Source of the DNA: Cylicocyclus nassatus
Taxonomy: Eukaryota; Nematoda; Chromadorea; Rhabditida; Strongylidae
Length of the DNA: 64,000 bases
Direction of reading: 5' to 3'
Assembly: GCA_958299035.1 (NCBI GenBank)
Contig: CATQJL010000223.1
Location: 51,380,302 to 51,444,301, forward strand
The notes beneath the pieces are model-generated. The model was not told where the DNA came from. It saw only the letters and a program-made list of their open reading frames with translations, and did no database searches. The position numbers and the translations under genes were made by a program. Shown in pieces: positions 1-11,769 of the stretch. Each line of letters starts with the position of its first letter. Position 1 is the first letter of the stretch.

Positions 1-1
1 T

Positions 2-148
2 ATTGAATTACCTTTGATGGTATCGAAAAATGATCGCGTAAGCGGAATCGTTCTCAATACCAGTCCTAAGCTAAAAATAAGACGACTAACAGGAAATCAT
101 TCAATCGAACTAGCCTTTCTAAGCGGCATAGAGCAATGGCTGCCTTGA
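2..148 (+). other. Possible C-terminal coding fragment entering from the left edge
   Basis: An open frame of 48 codons runs from the left edge to a TGA at 146-148. Its composition (for example the stretch IELPLMVSKNDRVSG) looks protein-like, but no family is recognised and no splice site confirms it. It could be the end of a gene or mobile-element protein lying outside the window, or chance. Confidence 0.2.
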
Positions 149-1180
149 GAAGCTAATTACGAAAATATCTTAAAGTTTTGCTAGCAAATTACTGGGCGAG
201 TTTGCAAGCGTACGTTTGAGCGCAGGTGGTCGCAGATTCACTAATTTGCTGCATGACATTAAAAAAGTAGTTTCTGAAAACTGTCTTCTTTTTCTTAGGA
301 TCTGCGAGTACTTTCAAGGGTGTAAGTACATAAGGAGCATTACGCATTTATTGCGAATCCACGTTATCCGGATGACAACTGACACTGCAGCCCAGAAGCA
401 AGAAAACGCCTCTAACTTCGTTTATTCAACCGTTCAGCAGATATGGAAGGAGTTGTCTTGTAATCAGCGTTAAAGCTTTTTTTATTTGGATACACCACTT
501 TTGAGGGCGTTTTCGCATACACGCATTCCATCTTATGACAATCGAGACATTCACTTCAAGTTGACACCAAGGTAGGACGTTCTTGTCGTTTGCAGTCAGA
601 TTCATTGAAAGTTCTTTTTCAGGGAGGGCTTGGAAACTTCGTAGCTGCTATCGTACAACAACCATCCACCTGTTAATAATAAGGTAAGCTACTACACTTA
701 GTTCGGCTTTTTGCAAGGGACATACATATTTTGAATCAGCCCAAAACACTGATTCCAAATAGGCGACTCCTAGATGTGGCGCAACATTTCGAAGAGAGTT
801 ATGGACTTTTTAATGCGCGGAATTGGCATACTACTGAACATGGAGTAATTGTCTGTGGTAAAATTCTGCAAGAAAGGGGTGCTAATATATCAGAATAGCA
901 TCAAATCTAATCTTTACTCAGTGAAAAGAAGCTTAACGCATGTTTGTCAACACTTAGATGATGATGTCATGATGCCAGTAAGTCAACGACTAAGCAAATT
1001 TTGCACAAAAAAGTCAATAGCTTGCTCTAGAGATGAGCCGAGCTAGGAATAGAATATTCGGATCAGCGTTTGAAGCTGATTCAAATATATAATCTCTTTT
1101 CAAAAGGCCGAGCCAAGGTAGGTAGCTTCCCTTTTGAGAATGATTTTAGTCAACTGATAATTTCCCCTTCAAAATGCAAT
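149..1180. other. No supported gene
   Basis: Only short unrelated open frames are present. One, ending at 471-473 with the tail QQIWKELSCNQR, has protein-like composition, but no start, splice signal or family could be assigned. Confidence 0.4.
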
Positions 1181-1181
1181 A

Positions 1182-1530
1182 CTTAGAGGCACCGTCCACT
1201 CAGATTCTCGGCTTCCAGCTTTTGTCGTTTCAGGGCTTTCTCATGTCCTTGATTCCAAATATGAAGTCGAGAATCCACGGACCTCAATAATCCCCGTTCC
1301 AGAGACTACAGGTCGGCTTCTCGGAACGGCGATTGCCTGGGCGCGCACGAATGGGGAAGTTTGTGCCGTCCGGGGGTCCTCGTGCATCTTCGTTATTTCG
1401 AAGCGATTTTTTCGCTTACGAAGCGACAAATTGCGCCGCGACTTGGGATTAGCTTGATAGGGGCCTATTATCATACGCTGCCAAAAGCTCAAGACCCTCA
1501 ACTTAGGGTGAACAGTACCTTCAAGGCGCC
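1182..1530. repeat. Degenerate inverted-repeat element, same family as 18.0 kb
   Basis: The left end reads GAGGCACCGTCCACT and the right end, reverse-complemented, reads GAAGGTACTGTTCACCCTAA. That matches the left end of the sequence at 18.0 kb (GAAGGCACTGTCCACCCTAA). The internal GTTCCAGA...GGAACGG block at about 1.30 kb recurs at about 18.36 kb. The copies are diverged and carry no coding capacity. Confidence 0.4.
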
Positions 1531-1539
1531 CCATGATAA

Positions 1540-4500
1540 CAAGCAGTCTTTTGGCGTGTTCACTTTTAGAGCTCGCATGGTGCGACTTACACACCTGAAA
1601 GTAGGGTGGTGGTTACAGTGCGTCGCCTTGCCTCATGTGACACACGACACCGTTGCTGTCAACAATGACAATGTTTGGTACTCGGCTCATTCGACTAGCA
1701 TGTACAGATGATTTCTTTCGGTTAGCTATGCTTGCCGTTCTGAATGTGTCGGAAGCGTTAGATACAAAGCCGGGGACGCTGGCAGAGTCCGGGACCGTGT
1801 GATGTGCGCGCATTTCGCATTTATGGATCAAGCAAGTGAAGCGCGCAGCTCAGTTTTGATCGGAAACCCAAAAATTCACAATATAGTAATTATATTGGTT
1901 GAAGGAAATGCTAAATTATTGAGTAAGCTGATACACTACAAGAATGTTAGCAGTTTCTTTGATCTTCCCACTTTCGTTCCTTCTTTTACAACTTCCGGGA
2001 GGACACTCCTAATGGAGCTGCCAGGTAGGATGGGGCCAGGTAGGGCGGTCCTAGCCCAACACAGCCCGATGGGAGCGTCCGCCGCAAGAATTTTGAAAGT
2101 TCAGTTTCCCCGAACATCATTTGCGATTATCTGAAACAGACACTCATACTTTTTTATAGAATAGAACTGAGGGCGGTAGCTAATAAGACTTACTGAAGTC
2201 TGCCTTCGAAAAGAAAGTCGGAACGAACAAATGGAAACAGATTAGTACCACATTCTTCTAATACTTCTGCTCCCTCAGCCTCTTCTTTTTGAAAGTGCGT
2301 CAGTGATAAAACGACCCCCACTCTGTAGTCCAGCAGCGAGATAAGTGAGACCAAGTACTAGGAAAAATTCTATTGAGTAGATGTTGCACTGAAACCTGCT
2401 AGAACTACGACAATATGAGATATTCAAGGGGATGTCGGTAGTAAATATGCATGAGGCACAGAAGGATCGCACTAATGGTAGAGGCCTGAGAAACAGATGT
2501 TGAAATTGGCTGTAACGGGAGAACGGGAGACCTGGAGTTGAGTTACTGTCAGCATCAGGGTGTCTCTAATTTTTACCGTTTTCAACCTAGGCATCAACAT
2601 TTCTCGAGAACTGAGGACCTACTACGATGGGTACAAATAAATGAATGTACTTCTGTATGTATGGGCTTATGACCACGTGCGTGGGAGGAGCTCAGGGCAT
2701 CTAGGGGCGGAGTTTGCCATTTTACTTGATTTATTTTCTGTTTATTTCTAATCATGAAAAAAATCGGAAATTGTACATTTGGATGTGCAATGTCAAGCAT
2801 ATGCTTGGATAGACCGGGAATCTTTTAGAATTTTTGGGGCGGAGCTACGTTTTTGTGAAGTTCGTTTAAGACTGCTATCAGATTTCAGCTCCAAACTTCA
2901 TGTGAGATACGATTTGAGCAGGCTTCTGACAGCCATCTTGGAGCTTGCTTTTCCCTATCAAGCGATTACCCAAGACAATCCAGTTGAAGGATAGGTACAA
3001 AAAAACGGCGGTTATAGTAAAAACGGGGAAAAATTATGAAACACCCCAATACGATTTTGTTTACCAGCTGCACGACAGAAGCAGACTAGCGAAGAGTGTT
3101 CATAGACTGAACTTCGCACCAGCATTCATTAACAGAAATGTAGATACTATGGCGGTCCAAATTTCATCGCAACGAACGGTATTGACCGTAGAATTTCTGC
3201 CGAGTATTCATTTATTTCATGTAAATCCAACTGCTTTGTGGACGTGCACACGAGGACGACAGCACTGTGTACCCTTTCAGGTGATTTGCAAGCGAGCGAG
3301 CAGTAGAAGGGAGAGTGGGAGAAGGGGGGGGGGAGTGGAGAAAGGGAGAGAGGTTATCATGTGCAACGCTGCAGAAGTTGGCTGTCTTGGTCTCACGAGA
3401 GTACCGCAATCCCGATGTTGAACAGTCACCGACACTCGTGCCAAGCCGATTTACAGTATGCTCTCGGAAACTGTGTGCACCAGATTACAAATTATCTGAT
3501 GTAATAGAAACTACAAGCTATGAATTGACCATGGTCACTACTAAACTATAGTCATCTTCCATGAATACAGCCAAGAAACCAATGGAGATGGAAGATACAA
3601 CCGAAATCCTAGTTTATCAGGCATGAACTGTGGTATGCCGTAGATTACAATTTGAAGTTGTACGTCTACTTGAAATCTCACGGATGTTCGTTACTGCAGG
3701 ATGAGAAATGCAGTATGGATGTAACGAAAACATTTAGATATGTTAAATGTCAATTGGTAAGAAACCTGCATGCTCATTTCAACCTATCAACTGCCGACAT
3801 CTTGGAACTCACGCACTTCATCTGTTTTGTCGGATGCAAAACCAAAGCATGCTGACGGCAACAACGGCTATCATTGTTTGAATCAAAATGTGGAGTTTGT
3901 AATGCAAATACACAAATCACGTCGTTTCTTATGAATTTACACTCGGTATAGGATAATTTCAAGGGTGTAGACCAAGATTTGGCATCTAAAAGTTTTTTGT
4001 AACTATTCTAGATTCAAAACCAGCTTTATTGTTTGTTTCACCCTAGCGTCAGCAAAATTATCAGGGCTTTCGAGATACGCTGACTACTGCATACCGTTGA
4101 CGCTAAGTAAGGTGATGGAAGCATTTGTAAGCACATGTACAAACACATGCCAGGCGGAAAAGGAAAAAGCAGTCAACAAAAGCGCGATTGGTCCCGTAAC
4201 GAAAAGCGAGTTGTTGACGTCGCGATCTGTGTGTGGCAAGCCGATTGATTTACATACTGCATCAGTAGGTGAAGATGTGATGCTTCAACGTCGGTAATTG
4301 TGCGGATAGAAAATGTGCGGAGTGGTTTCCGAAGAACTTTTCAGAAGCGTGTCTACTCATTTTTATATTTAGGAACAAAGAGAAATGTCTAATGCTTCCA
4401 GCCCTTTTACTTCGTGATTTCAAATCAAGCTTGATGAATGTCTTACGCGTTGTGCGAAACTTGAAAATGGCTCAAGCTAACAACAAATTAGTCGTAGTTT

Positions 4501-5300
4501 GCCATTTTGAGTGAGACTGAAGATACGATTGTCATCTTTCGTCGTCTGTCACGAACACATTCCGGGTAAGGGCTGTACGAGGGTCAAAAAAAAAAAGAAA
4601 AACGAAGAGCGTTTTGACAAGTTACCTGTTGAATCCCAACAAATGCTTGACTTGCTTTCGCTAGAAGATGAAATATTATGAGTGTATTTGAGGCTTTGAA
4701 GTTTAGCAATGACGTGCCAAGATTTAGAGAAACTTTGACCTACGCTGCGTCCTAAAAGGTTTCCCAAACAATCTGCAACACCTCAAGGATTTTTGGTCAA
4801 GCAATAAAGAGTATCCATCGTGTGTGGTTTGAGCTCTCAAAATGGTAAACAATTTCACGTGAGGGAGTTTGCGATCCTTGGGTGGTGTCTGGGATATTAC
4901 CGACTGTTTGGACCATTTGATGAATGACGACTGGAGAAATACAAAAGATGATTTTGTTTACTTGCAAAAATACTGTCTGCAACTGGTCAGACTTATCATT
5001 TGGTTTCCTATTATTTCCTCCATCCACACCCTAGATTCGTGCTTGCGAAGAATCGACTAACTAAATGTGTTCGCACTTTTACCGTTAATTCTTCTATAAT
5101 TTGGTGACATATGATAACAATGAATTGACTGGAAATCGTCATCACTGCTTCCGGATTGCGAAGGCAGATAATATCTAACCAACCATTAGGCCCTATGTCA
5201 ACTTTGTGAATTTGTCTTATTTTCTTTTGATTCCACCGCGACTTCACTCTACTCTTCATCCGACTCGCTGTAAGAACACACTGACCGACATCAACAAATG
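1540..5300. other. No supported gene
   Basis: Open frames are short, overlap on both strands and show no family resemblance. There is a G-rich stretch at about 3.32 kb and an A-run at 4.59 kb. Nothing else is identifiable. Confidence 0.4.
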
Positions 5301-5302
5301 CA

Positions 5303-5308
5303 TTTATT
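5303..5308 (-). terminator. Poly(A) signal of the minus-strand KCTD gene
   Basis: AATAAA on the minus strand lies about 30 bases after the stop codon. The same GCAGCAATAAATGC context follows the paralogous gene at 31.66 kb, so the duplication included the 3' end. Confidence 0.5.
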
Positions 5309-5338
5309 GCTGCGAAAAAAAAACCCCGAAGACACAAG

Positions 5339-5900
5339 TTACAGCGATGAAATACATGATTTGCATGAACAAGGACGATTCCTGCGAATCGCTAGGGCGT
5401 CACCAGGCGTGAGACCCCTCAAGAAATCAAATGGGACGCTCGCTAGGAGCGCACGGGTAATCAGGCCCTCGATGCGCTGGACAAGGTCTTCGAGTCCATA
5501 GAACTGAAAGGAAATGAATAAAATAATCGTTCTGTAAAAAAACTTTGAAGTCCAAGATGTTGAAAAAAGTCTGCATTCAAAGTTAAACAGAACCAACCTG
5601 AGCCTCGCGCTTTATATGAGCAAGGATACATTGATGTTCACCGACGCTCACGCTACCAGCTTGAAGGTAATTCAAGATGTGGGTGAAGTACATCGGATCG
5701 CGGTCTATGTAGACTTCCTCACCTTCCTGCAATTACTCATATGTCTGAATCTACCACTATCACTACATCAACATAGAACACGAACTCACTACATAATCCA
5801 GATTCGCAAGCATGTTGTTGTCGCGAGGACCCGGGTTCCTTCTCAGCGTCTCAAGCGATGTTTCGAACTTTGTTCCGCGAAGATTTAGTACAACAAGCAT
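5339..5900 (-). CDS. KCTD-type BTB (K+ channel tetramerisation, T1-like) protein, paralog 1
   Basis: Three exons on the minus strand at 5790-5900, 5598-5726 and 5339-5503 join in phase 0 to give about 134 residues. Exon 1 encodes MLVVLNLRGTKFETSLETLR, the first BTB strand (usual motif LNVGG, here LNLRG). Exon 2 encodes EGEEVYIDRDPMYF and ILNYLQ, the typical (F)IDRDP..F..ILNYLR core. Exon 3 starts FYGLEDLVQRIEGL, which matches the FYGL segment of KCTD proteins. Such domains oligomerise and often act as cullin-3 adaptors or channel regulators; no adaptor C-terminus is seen here, so function is not inferable. Donors are GTGAGT and GTTGGT; acceptors are TTGCAG and TTTCAG. The plus-strand gene at 31.07 kb is a close paralog with identical exon boundaries. 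Paralog 1 has a longer tail, NRPCSCKSCISSL. All exons are open, so it is probably functional. Confidence 0.8.
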
Positions 5901-6088
5901 GTTGGAGTTGGCAGAAAAAGGAAGCAGCTATAGTCGAAGCGAATGTTCAGCACAAAATAAGCAGATGGGTGCCTTACGAAGTTGGGTTGACACCGCGGTG
6001 TCAGATGGGGGCGTGGCCCTGGGGGTACCGTATCCGCTCTGCGACCCAGTCGTCTGCCGCATTGTTATCGATCATGGGCACGACACCG
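5901..6088 (-). promoter_or_regulatory. Conserved upstream region of KCTD paralog 1, with palindrome and GC box
   Basis: The roughly 190 bases before the ATG align along their length with 30884-31066, upstream of the paralog at 31.07 kb. The best preserved parts are a perfect 16-base palindrome TGACACCGCGGTGTCA (5988-6003) and a GC-box-like GGCCACGCCCCC (6007-6018 on the minus strand). Both keep the same order, spacing and distance from the ATG in the two genes. A promoter with dyad-symmetric factor sites is the simplest reading. It could also be plain duplication carry-over, but the exact match in the palindrome stands out against the surrounding divergence. Confidence 0.55.
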
Positions 6089-6399
6089 GCTGACATCCGA
6101 CGTGCATGGAAATCATGTAGGAGGAAGTGGATGCACGTACGCAAATCACTACTGCCTTTTGGATAAATTGGTAGTGTCTGATTCGAAAGTATGAGATTTC
6201 CATGATGAAGAGAGATCAAAATTGGAAGGTAAATTACACGGGTGCGCCAGTGTGAGTCTTGTGGATGTGAAAGGCATTTAACTTAGAGCAACGTCTACAA
6301 CAAGTTTGAAATTTTGTTAAGGTAGGAATGTTTTTCAAACAAACTAGCTAGATAAAACTTAGATTGAGTTTTAGAAGTTTAAGGCCCGTAGTAAACCTC

Positions 6400-6575
6400 G
6401 ATCATCGGAGGTGACCTCCCCTGAACCCCAGATGTGAGGTTCCGTCAGGTGAAATGACGACCGTACACTTCCCCATGCTTTAAGAATGCAACGTCACCTG
6501 ACATGTAAGCCTCCGGTTAGGTTCGGCAGGGAGGTGACCTCCCTGCCGAGTCATCGGAGGTGAGCCGAGCGATGA
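6400..6575. repeat. Short palindrome-rich element
   Basis: An odd-length dyad TCGGCAGGGAGGT-G-ACCTCCCTGCCGA spans 6523-6549. The GGAGGTGACCTCCC motif recurs at about 6.41 kb and ATCGGAGGTGA at both ends. It is probably a degenerate MITE; the ends are not defined. Confidence 0.3.
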
Positions 6576-6599
6576 TGTCCAGAAATACTGTGCTAAAGA

Positions 6600-7500
6600 G
6601 GAGATTTAGAGAAAGTTTCCGTAAGTTACTCCTGAGTAACTTACAATACACCTCTCTTCTCCTAATAATGCAGACAGATTCAACGTAAAAATGCACACAT
6701 TCTCGCTGTTGTGGATTAGCTCAACGAAACTGGATATTTTCAAATGTTTCTTGCTGTTGCATTGGTATTTTGCATTTCTGTGCACAGTAATATGGACAGT
6801 ACGATCCAAAAAAGGCTCACTTGGTGGCCGGACTTTTTCTCCGTCCTGTTTATAAACATCTTGATCGTTTCTTAGGAGTGATTTTGAGTGAACTCAATAT
6901 TATGCCTTGAAATGTTTTCAGATACCGATAGTGTTATGCAGAAACACAGCTCTGTGTTCAATATTTTGCTGATGGGATCTTTCTGCCATCACTGAGATTA
7001 CAGTTTTCACCTAAATTTTGAGCGTCGTAAAATTCATAGCCTGTCACTTCCATTTTTTTGCTAAATATCATCTCCGCTCAGTCCATTTTCTTTCTTTTTT
7101 CTGCATACTCGAGCATTTTTTTGATTCCATCATGATGTGTTTGCAGATGACAGGCCAGTTAATCTAAACGTTCATTAAAATTGTATTTTCTCTTTTGTCG
7201 AGCTGTTTACGTGCTGTGTTGTATCACAAACGAAGTTTCTGAACACTTATTAGAAGTTGCTGCGATTTTAATTTTCTTGGAATTTTGTTTTCAATGCAGC
7301 TGAGTTTTTTCAGAATGGTCATGCCCATCTTTTGACCTCGTAGAGGGTATTAAACCTCCATTTTTGGAGTCTGGAAGTCGGAGCCTCAGAATGATGAGCT
7401 TGTTGTTATGGCACTCAAGAGTCTTAGCAGTTTGGAGGTCGGTCAGTGATTTGGATGTTGCTTTTCCATACGCTTACTGCCAAATTCATTTTGACAGAAT
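6600..7500. other. No supported gene
   Basis: AT-rich sequence lying before the glutathione synthetase exons. No open frame or splice pattern stands out. Confidence 0.4.
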
Positions 7501-7510
7501 TATCTTTTAG

Positions 7511-8428
7511 GATGAGGATCATGAAGATGATGATATCCTCAGTGTAGTTTTAAAGACGCAGAGGAGAAAAAACGCTTTCAAATATTTCATCACTTCAAGC
7601 TCACCAGCTTCAAGAGTTCAAAACGTAAGTCGTTCTGGTTTCTGCCCATATCATATGGGATGGGTTCGGTTTCTTCATAGCTTCCTTTTCAGTTGATTGC
7701 TACCTTATATCACGACTCAGCTCACGACTTTGACTTTCTTATCGAACGTCACAAAGACGTCATCACAACAGACATCTTCACAAAAGGACTCATAGACATT
7801 CTGAAGCAAGGTAGAATGAATGGTTTTGTGAAGGTCACTATATCAGTGTGTTCAGCCCTTGCACAGAGAAAAACGCTTGCAATCCAGAGATCAGATTACA
7901 TGTGTCACAAAGACCTTTTCTCGTGCGAGTACACCTTGAAGCAGGTAAGCTATTTTTCATGCTTTTCTTGCATGGTAAAGGTAGCTGACATCTTAGATAG
8001 AAGTAAACAACATAGCGCTAGCATGGAAGCTCATGCTGAAAGGGTTAGTTTCTCCTTACGTAGCGATATTTTCTACTCATAAACACCGTACAGGTTTCCA
8101 AGCTTCATCGAAGAGCTATATTTGAACTTGGTTACGACAAAGAAACAATTGAAAAGGCTGTTCCAAGGAACGAGCCTGTGAAACTCATATCTGTAGCTAT
8201 TTACAAAGCGTGGTAGGTCAGAATTTCAACTTTTCACTTTACAATCTCTTCAACTTGTAATCTCATGTTTAGGAAACTCTATTCATGTCGCGATTCTCTA
8301 GTACTTGTCGTGGTTGAGGAAGAGAATCAAAACCAAATCGATCAGAGGCATGTGGAGTATGGACTGGAAAACCTAGGAATTCCCGTGGACCAAATTGAAC
8401 GGAAGACTCTGGCAGAGTGCAGCTATTG
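7511..8428 (+). pseudogene. Glutathione synthetase, N-terminal half only, with a frameshift
   Basis: Exons at 7693-7810, 7856-7944, 7997-8043, 8094-8212 and 8273-8428 have GT..AG introns of 45-68 bases. They encode segments collinear with eukaryotic glutathione synthetase (ATP-dependent joining of gamma-glutamylcysteine and glycine). Recognised blocks are DFDFLIERHKDVITTD, FTKGLIDILKQ, IQRSDYMCHKD, LKQ/IEVNN...SASMEAHAER, VSKLHRRAIFELG and VVVEEENQNQIDQRHVEYGL. Four introns keep phase. The 47-base exon needs 48: IEVNN and SASMEAHAER lie in different frames, so one base is missing near 8014. No ATP-grasp half (glycine-rich and C-terminal blocks) follows before the repeats at 9.3 kb. An upstream exon 7511-7624 is possible but uncertain, because its in-frame product is poorly matched. 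This is either a truncated pseudogene or a gene hit by an assembly error with a distant 3' part; truncation is favoured. Confidence 0.75.
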
Positions 8429-8429
8429 G

Positions 8430-9330
8430 TAAGTGCTCAGTCATCTTTCGTTTTTTACTCCGTCTAAAAGTCCTATCTTAATTTATTTTCATTGTTTTAT
8501 TGTTGAATACCATACGTTTCATGCACTTAGTTCCTTTTATTTCCAAACCAATGGGCATACTACATCGTGCGGAATCACGTGGTAAATGAGCGAGCATAAG
8601 TTCTAGCAATTGTTTTCGGCGCTTTGTGGACCATTTGTAAGATCGTGACGACGGATTTGACTGCGCTCTTTGCGCCCAGAGCAGCATAAAACACTCATAC
8701 AAAAAGGGATTACATCAATGCTCAGCTCAATACTTCCATTGTTTGAATAATATCATAGGTAAGCAAAAAAAAGCAATTGAATAGGGATGAAAACCAAGAA
8801 AATGCGGTTGCCGGAAGTTGCGGTCGCACCAGCGTCACGATTTTTTGAATGCCCTGTACTTCATTTGACTGAAACCAAGATAGTGAATTCGTTATTCTGC
8901 ACACCACAAAGGTTGCATGATCGCACTGTTGCGCCATCTTTTAGATCAGACGAGTACAGTGTAGGTTTTTGAATTTGAAAAAGGGTTTTTGAAATTTAGA
9001 ACTGTTGTTCCTGGCGTTCGTGGCAATGTATTCTTGACTTGTAGTCGTGCAACTCAAAACCATATTCATCACCCTCTCCGATGCTGGACTCTAAAAGCGC
9101 TACACATGCGATTCTCAGTAAGTTGGCATTTCAGGCGCTTCTTGCATCTTTTAAACTGTCATCTTGCTCTCAGAATCCTTTCCTGATAAGTTTGTTGGAA
9201 CGTGTTGATCATGTCCAAAGTCTGAACAAGATTCAAACATCTCACACGTGGCATTTTCGAGTGCCAGGTATATCATTTTCAAGTATTTCTTCACAGTACT
9301 TTGTTGTCTTCTTTAATTGTCATTTGTTGA
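8430..9330. other. No supported gene downstream of the glutathione synthetase exons
   Basis: The last recognised exon ends at a good GTAAGT donor at 8429, but no acceptor followed by glutathione synthetase-like coding was found here. Open frames are short and unrelated to the family. Confidence 0.45.
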
Positions 9331-9584
9331 AAGCCCGGGCATACTTCACGCGATTTCCGTCGCGATCCGATTTCGCAGCACTTCATTTAACTAAAACTTG
9401 TCGTGGGCATTCTGTGTGTTCATGAATTGAAGAATTTGATCAGTGAAAAGGAATTGAAAAGATTGGTCACTCGTGTAAATTGACCTTATATGCAGTCCGC
9501 ACGTATTAGAATTGAAAACATTTGGCTATTGGCAGATCTCGTGCAAATCACGCACTGAAATCGCGTGAAGTATGCTCTGGACTA
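9331..9584. repeat. MITE, terminal inverted repeat GGGCATACTTCACGCGATTTC
   Basis: The left end GGCATACTTCACGCGATTTC and the right end (reverse complement AGCATACTTCACGCGATTTC) face each other about 250 bases apart. The same core, CATACTTCACG(C/G)GATTT..GTCGCGA, occurs in copies at 9.86 kb, 27.28 kb and 35.98 kb. Confidence 0.6.
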
Positions 9585-9717
9585 AATCAAGCAAATTAAG
9601 GTTAATGATTTCAGTTTTCATTGCTGATTTTGTCACTCTTATTATACGCGCCTTTTGCCATGACTCCGACAGGCAAAGGTCAGTTTGCTTTTTGTGATTC
9701 AATCATTTATGCTAATC

Positions 9718-10115
9718 CCGTGAAGAATGTCCGTGCTTTAAGTAGTGAATCAATTACGTCACCATGTTTTCTGTGTCCTCAGCGCCCATGCTGCGCGCGA
9801 TGGGATAACCGAAGGCTTGGTTCTCTGTAATTCGTGATGATGTAATTGATTCACTACTTAAAGGCCGGGCATACTTCACGGGATTTCAGTCGCGACGCGA
9901 TTTGGCAATTCGCCAGAAGTCTTCAGCGGGTTGATGAAATACCCTATCTTCTGTACATTAAAAACGTGCTTACAGTGAGTTATGGACAGTTGGGATATTG
10001 CCAAATCGCGTCGCGATTGAAATCCCGTGAAGAATGTCCGTGCTTTAAGTAGTGAATCAATTACGTCACCATGAATTACAGAGAATCGATCCTTCGGTTA
10101 TCCCGTGTAGCTTTT
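9718..10115. repeat. Compound MITE cluster
   Basis: A 187-base element (9861-10047) has near-perfect inverted ends GGCATACTTCACGGGATTT and GGCAATTCG/ATTGCC cores. It is flanked by a second inverted unit, TTTAAGTAGTGAATCAATTA, present at 9740 in direct orientation, at about 9850 inverted, and again at about 10042 direct. The tracts CCGAAGG and TTCTCTGTAATTC are shared by the outer halves. This looks like one MITE inserted in, or recombined with, another. Confidence 0.6.
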
Positions 10116-10181
10116 TTTGAATCGATTTATCAATTTTAAACACTGATTTGAGATTACCGTTTGAAACACTATTTCGCTATA

Positions 10182-10216
10182 CAGTCGAGTAGATCTGACG
10201 ACAAATATAGCAAAAG
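10182..10216. repeat. Solo end of the TACAGTCGA MITE family
   Basis: TACAGTCGAGTAGATCTGAC with a following ACAAATATAG matches one end of the complete 220-base element at 39031-39250. No opposing end is visible nearby. Confidence 0.5.
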
Positions 10217-10409
10217 TAACTCAAAGTATCATATTTATGGTCTCCAACAAGAACTTCACCGAAATTTTTCGATTTTCCGTCACCTTGACTACAATCAAAA
10301 CTTAGACTTTAACACTGTAACAACATTCAAATTAGTGGAAGTTAATCGTCATACACAAGCTAATACGAAACAAACTCATTTGGTCAAAGTCTTTTCTAAC
10401 CTTTTTCAG

Positions 10410-11651
10410 AAAGCCCTTCTAAAATTCCGCATGCCGTATCTAGACACATTGTCCAATACTTCATCAAAAATTCGGACATTCTTCTCAATGACACGAACGT
10501 GCGAACGTATGCACAAAATACAAAGAGGATGACGGCTTACCGGAAATTAGTCATTGAAATAGCGGAAGAGTACGGCTTCGAAATAACTGAAAAGCAAATC
10601 CGCAACCATTTCGACCACTACAGATCCAAAGTGATATCAAAGGGAATGACTTTCAGAAGAAACATCAGCGCGGAAAAGAAGTAAGGGCTCAGCTGTGACA
10701 GCCAAATTATCTGTCATACACGATATCTTCAGATACCGAACAACGACTGGTGGCGGACTCATACCCTCAGAGGAGAGTTCTGCGAATAAAAATGATACAT
10801 TTCCGTTCAACACTACCATGGAGGCAGAATTATGGAAATTCTTCGACAAAACACCAGCAACCGTCCCATTTCGCGAAGGCGAAAGCGCTGTAGGCATAGT
10901 AAGTTGTGACAGCAGACGCCGATTCTGATGAGTGTTTAGCATTTGCAGAAAAAAACTCCAGTCCAAAATGCAGAAAATGAACGTCCTGAGCCCCTAATGG
11001 TTAGACGGGATTTTTCCCTTTACTTCTCCTTAACAATTAGCCTTCATAATCTTCCTTTTAGGATGAATTCGAAACAGATAGCGACGACGAGGAAACCGGC
11101 GGATCTTATGAAAGAGGAGGCAGAGGCGGAGGAGGAGGGCGTTTAGTGCGAGGAGTCGGAGGAACTGGAGAAGGAAGATCTTTTATGCGAGGAACCGAAA
11201 GAGAAGGAGAATATGGGGATGAGGAAGAAGAAGAAGAAGAGGAAGAGGAAGAAGCAAGAGGAGGTGGTGGTGGAGGTGGAGGTCGAGGAGGGGCGGGCGG
11301 GTATGAGGCACCTGGTAGAGGCGGCGGTGGTGGTGGTGGAGGTGGATCGAACAGTAACCGAAAACGCAGGATTACAGAAAAAGAGTTGGTAGAAGAGCAG
11401 TTTCGCCTTTGCCAGGTAATCAGAATTTTAGTTTGAAAATCTTCTCAATTGCGTATAACTTCCAGGACCAAAGGAGATTCTTCAGCGAAATGATACATAC
11501 TCTAAATGTAATGTGTGATTACATCGCCTCGCAAAGGAACGTGCAAGGAACATCAAACGGGCAGCACGGAGGGTTGGGTGGTGGAGGGAGGGAACCAACC
11601 GAATTTGTTGCAGATAAGAACATTGAAGAATCTGTCGTCTCTAGCCAATAA
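10410..11651 (+). pseudogene. Myb/SANT-like accessory protein of a PIF/Harbinger transposon
   Basis: Exon 1 (10410-10684) encodes a helical block with VRTYAQNTKRMTAYRKLVIE and TEKQIRNHFDHYRSK, which fits the Myb/SANT-like DNA-binding protein that accompanies Harbinger transposases. Exons at about 10693-10898, 10949-10999, 11062-11415 and 11466-11651 are all phase 0 and open. They contain an acidic tract (DEEEEEEEEEEE), two long glycine runs and a C-terminal helix DQRRFFSEMIHTLNVMCDYI, ending in TAA at 11649. The only break is between exons 1 and 2: exon 1 stops with TAA at 10682 and the exon-2 frame is one base off, with no room for an intron. A second, more decayed copy lies at 19.18-20.10 kb directly beside a transposase fragment, which supports the transposon assignment. 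In Harbinger systems this protein recruits the transposase to the ends and helps nuclear import. Confidence 0.6.
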
Positions 11652-11769
11652 TGAATAGTGAAACTGCATTCTCCATTGATATTCTTTCGTTTTTCTGCTT
11701 ACATTCCAGATGGTATGTTTTGTTACCGTACAAATCTGTTGTTTTCTGAATATATACGTCATATAAACT

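Noticed and set aside
5812..6166. Two overlapping plus-strand open frames of about 100 codons
   Set aside because: They lie antisense to the KCTD exon 1 and its promoter. The minus strand gives a recognised domain, and the same frames are not kept at the paralog.
9718..10115. CRISPR-like alternation of repeats
   Set aside because: Repeats are few, in mixed orientation and of different lengths, as expected of nested MITEs in a eukaryote.
11146..11436. Separate glycine/glutamate-rich small protein starting at 11146
   Set aside because: It is the interior of an exon of the Harbinger accessory gene; the frame is continuous with the upstream splice acceptor at 11061.
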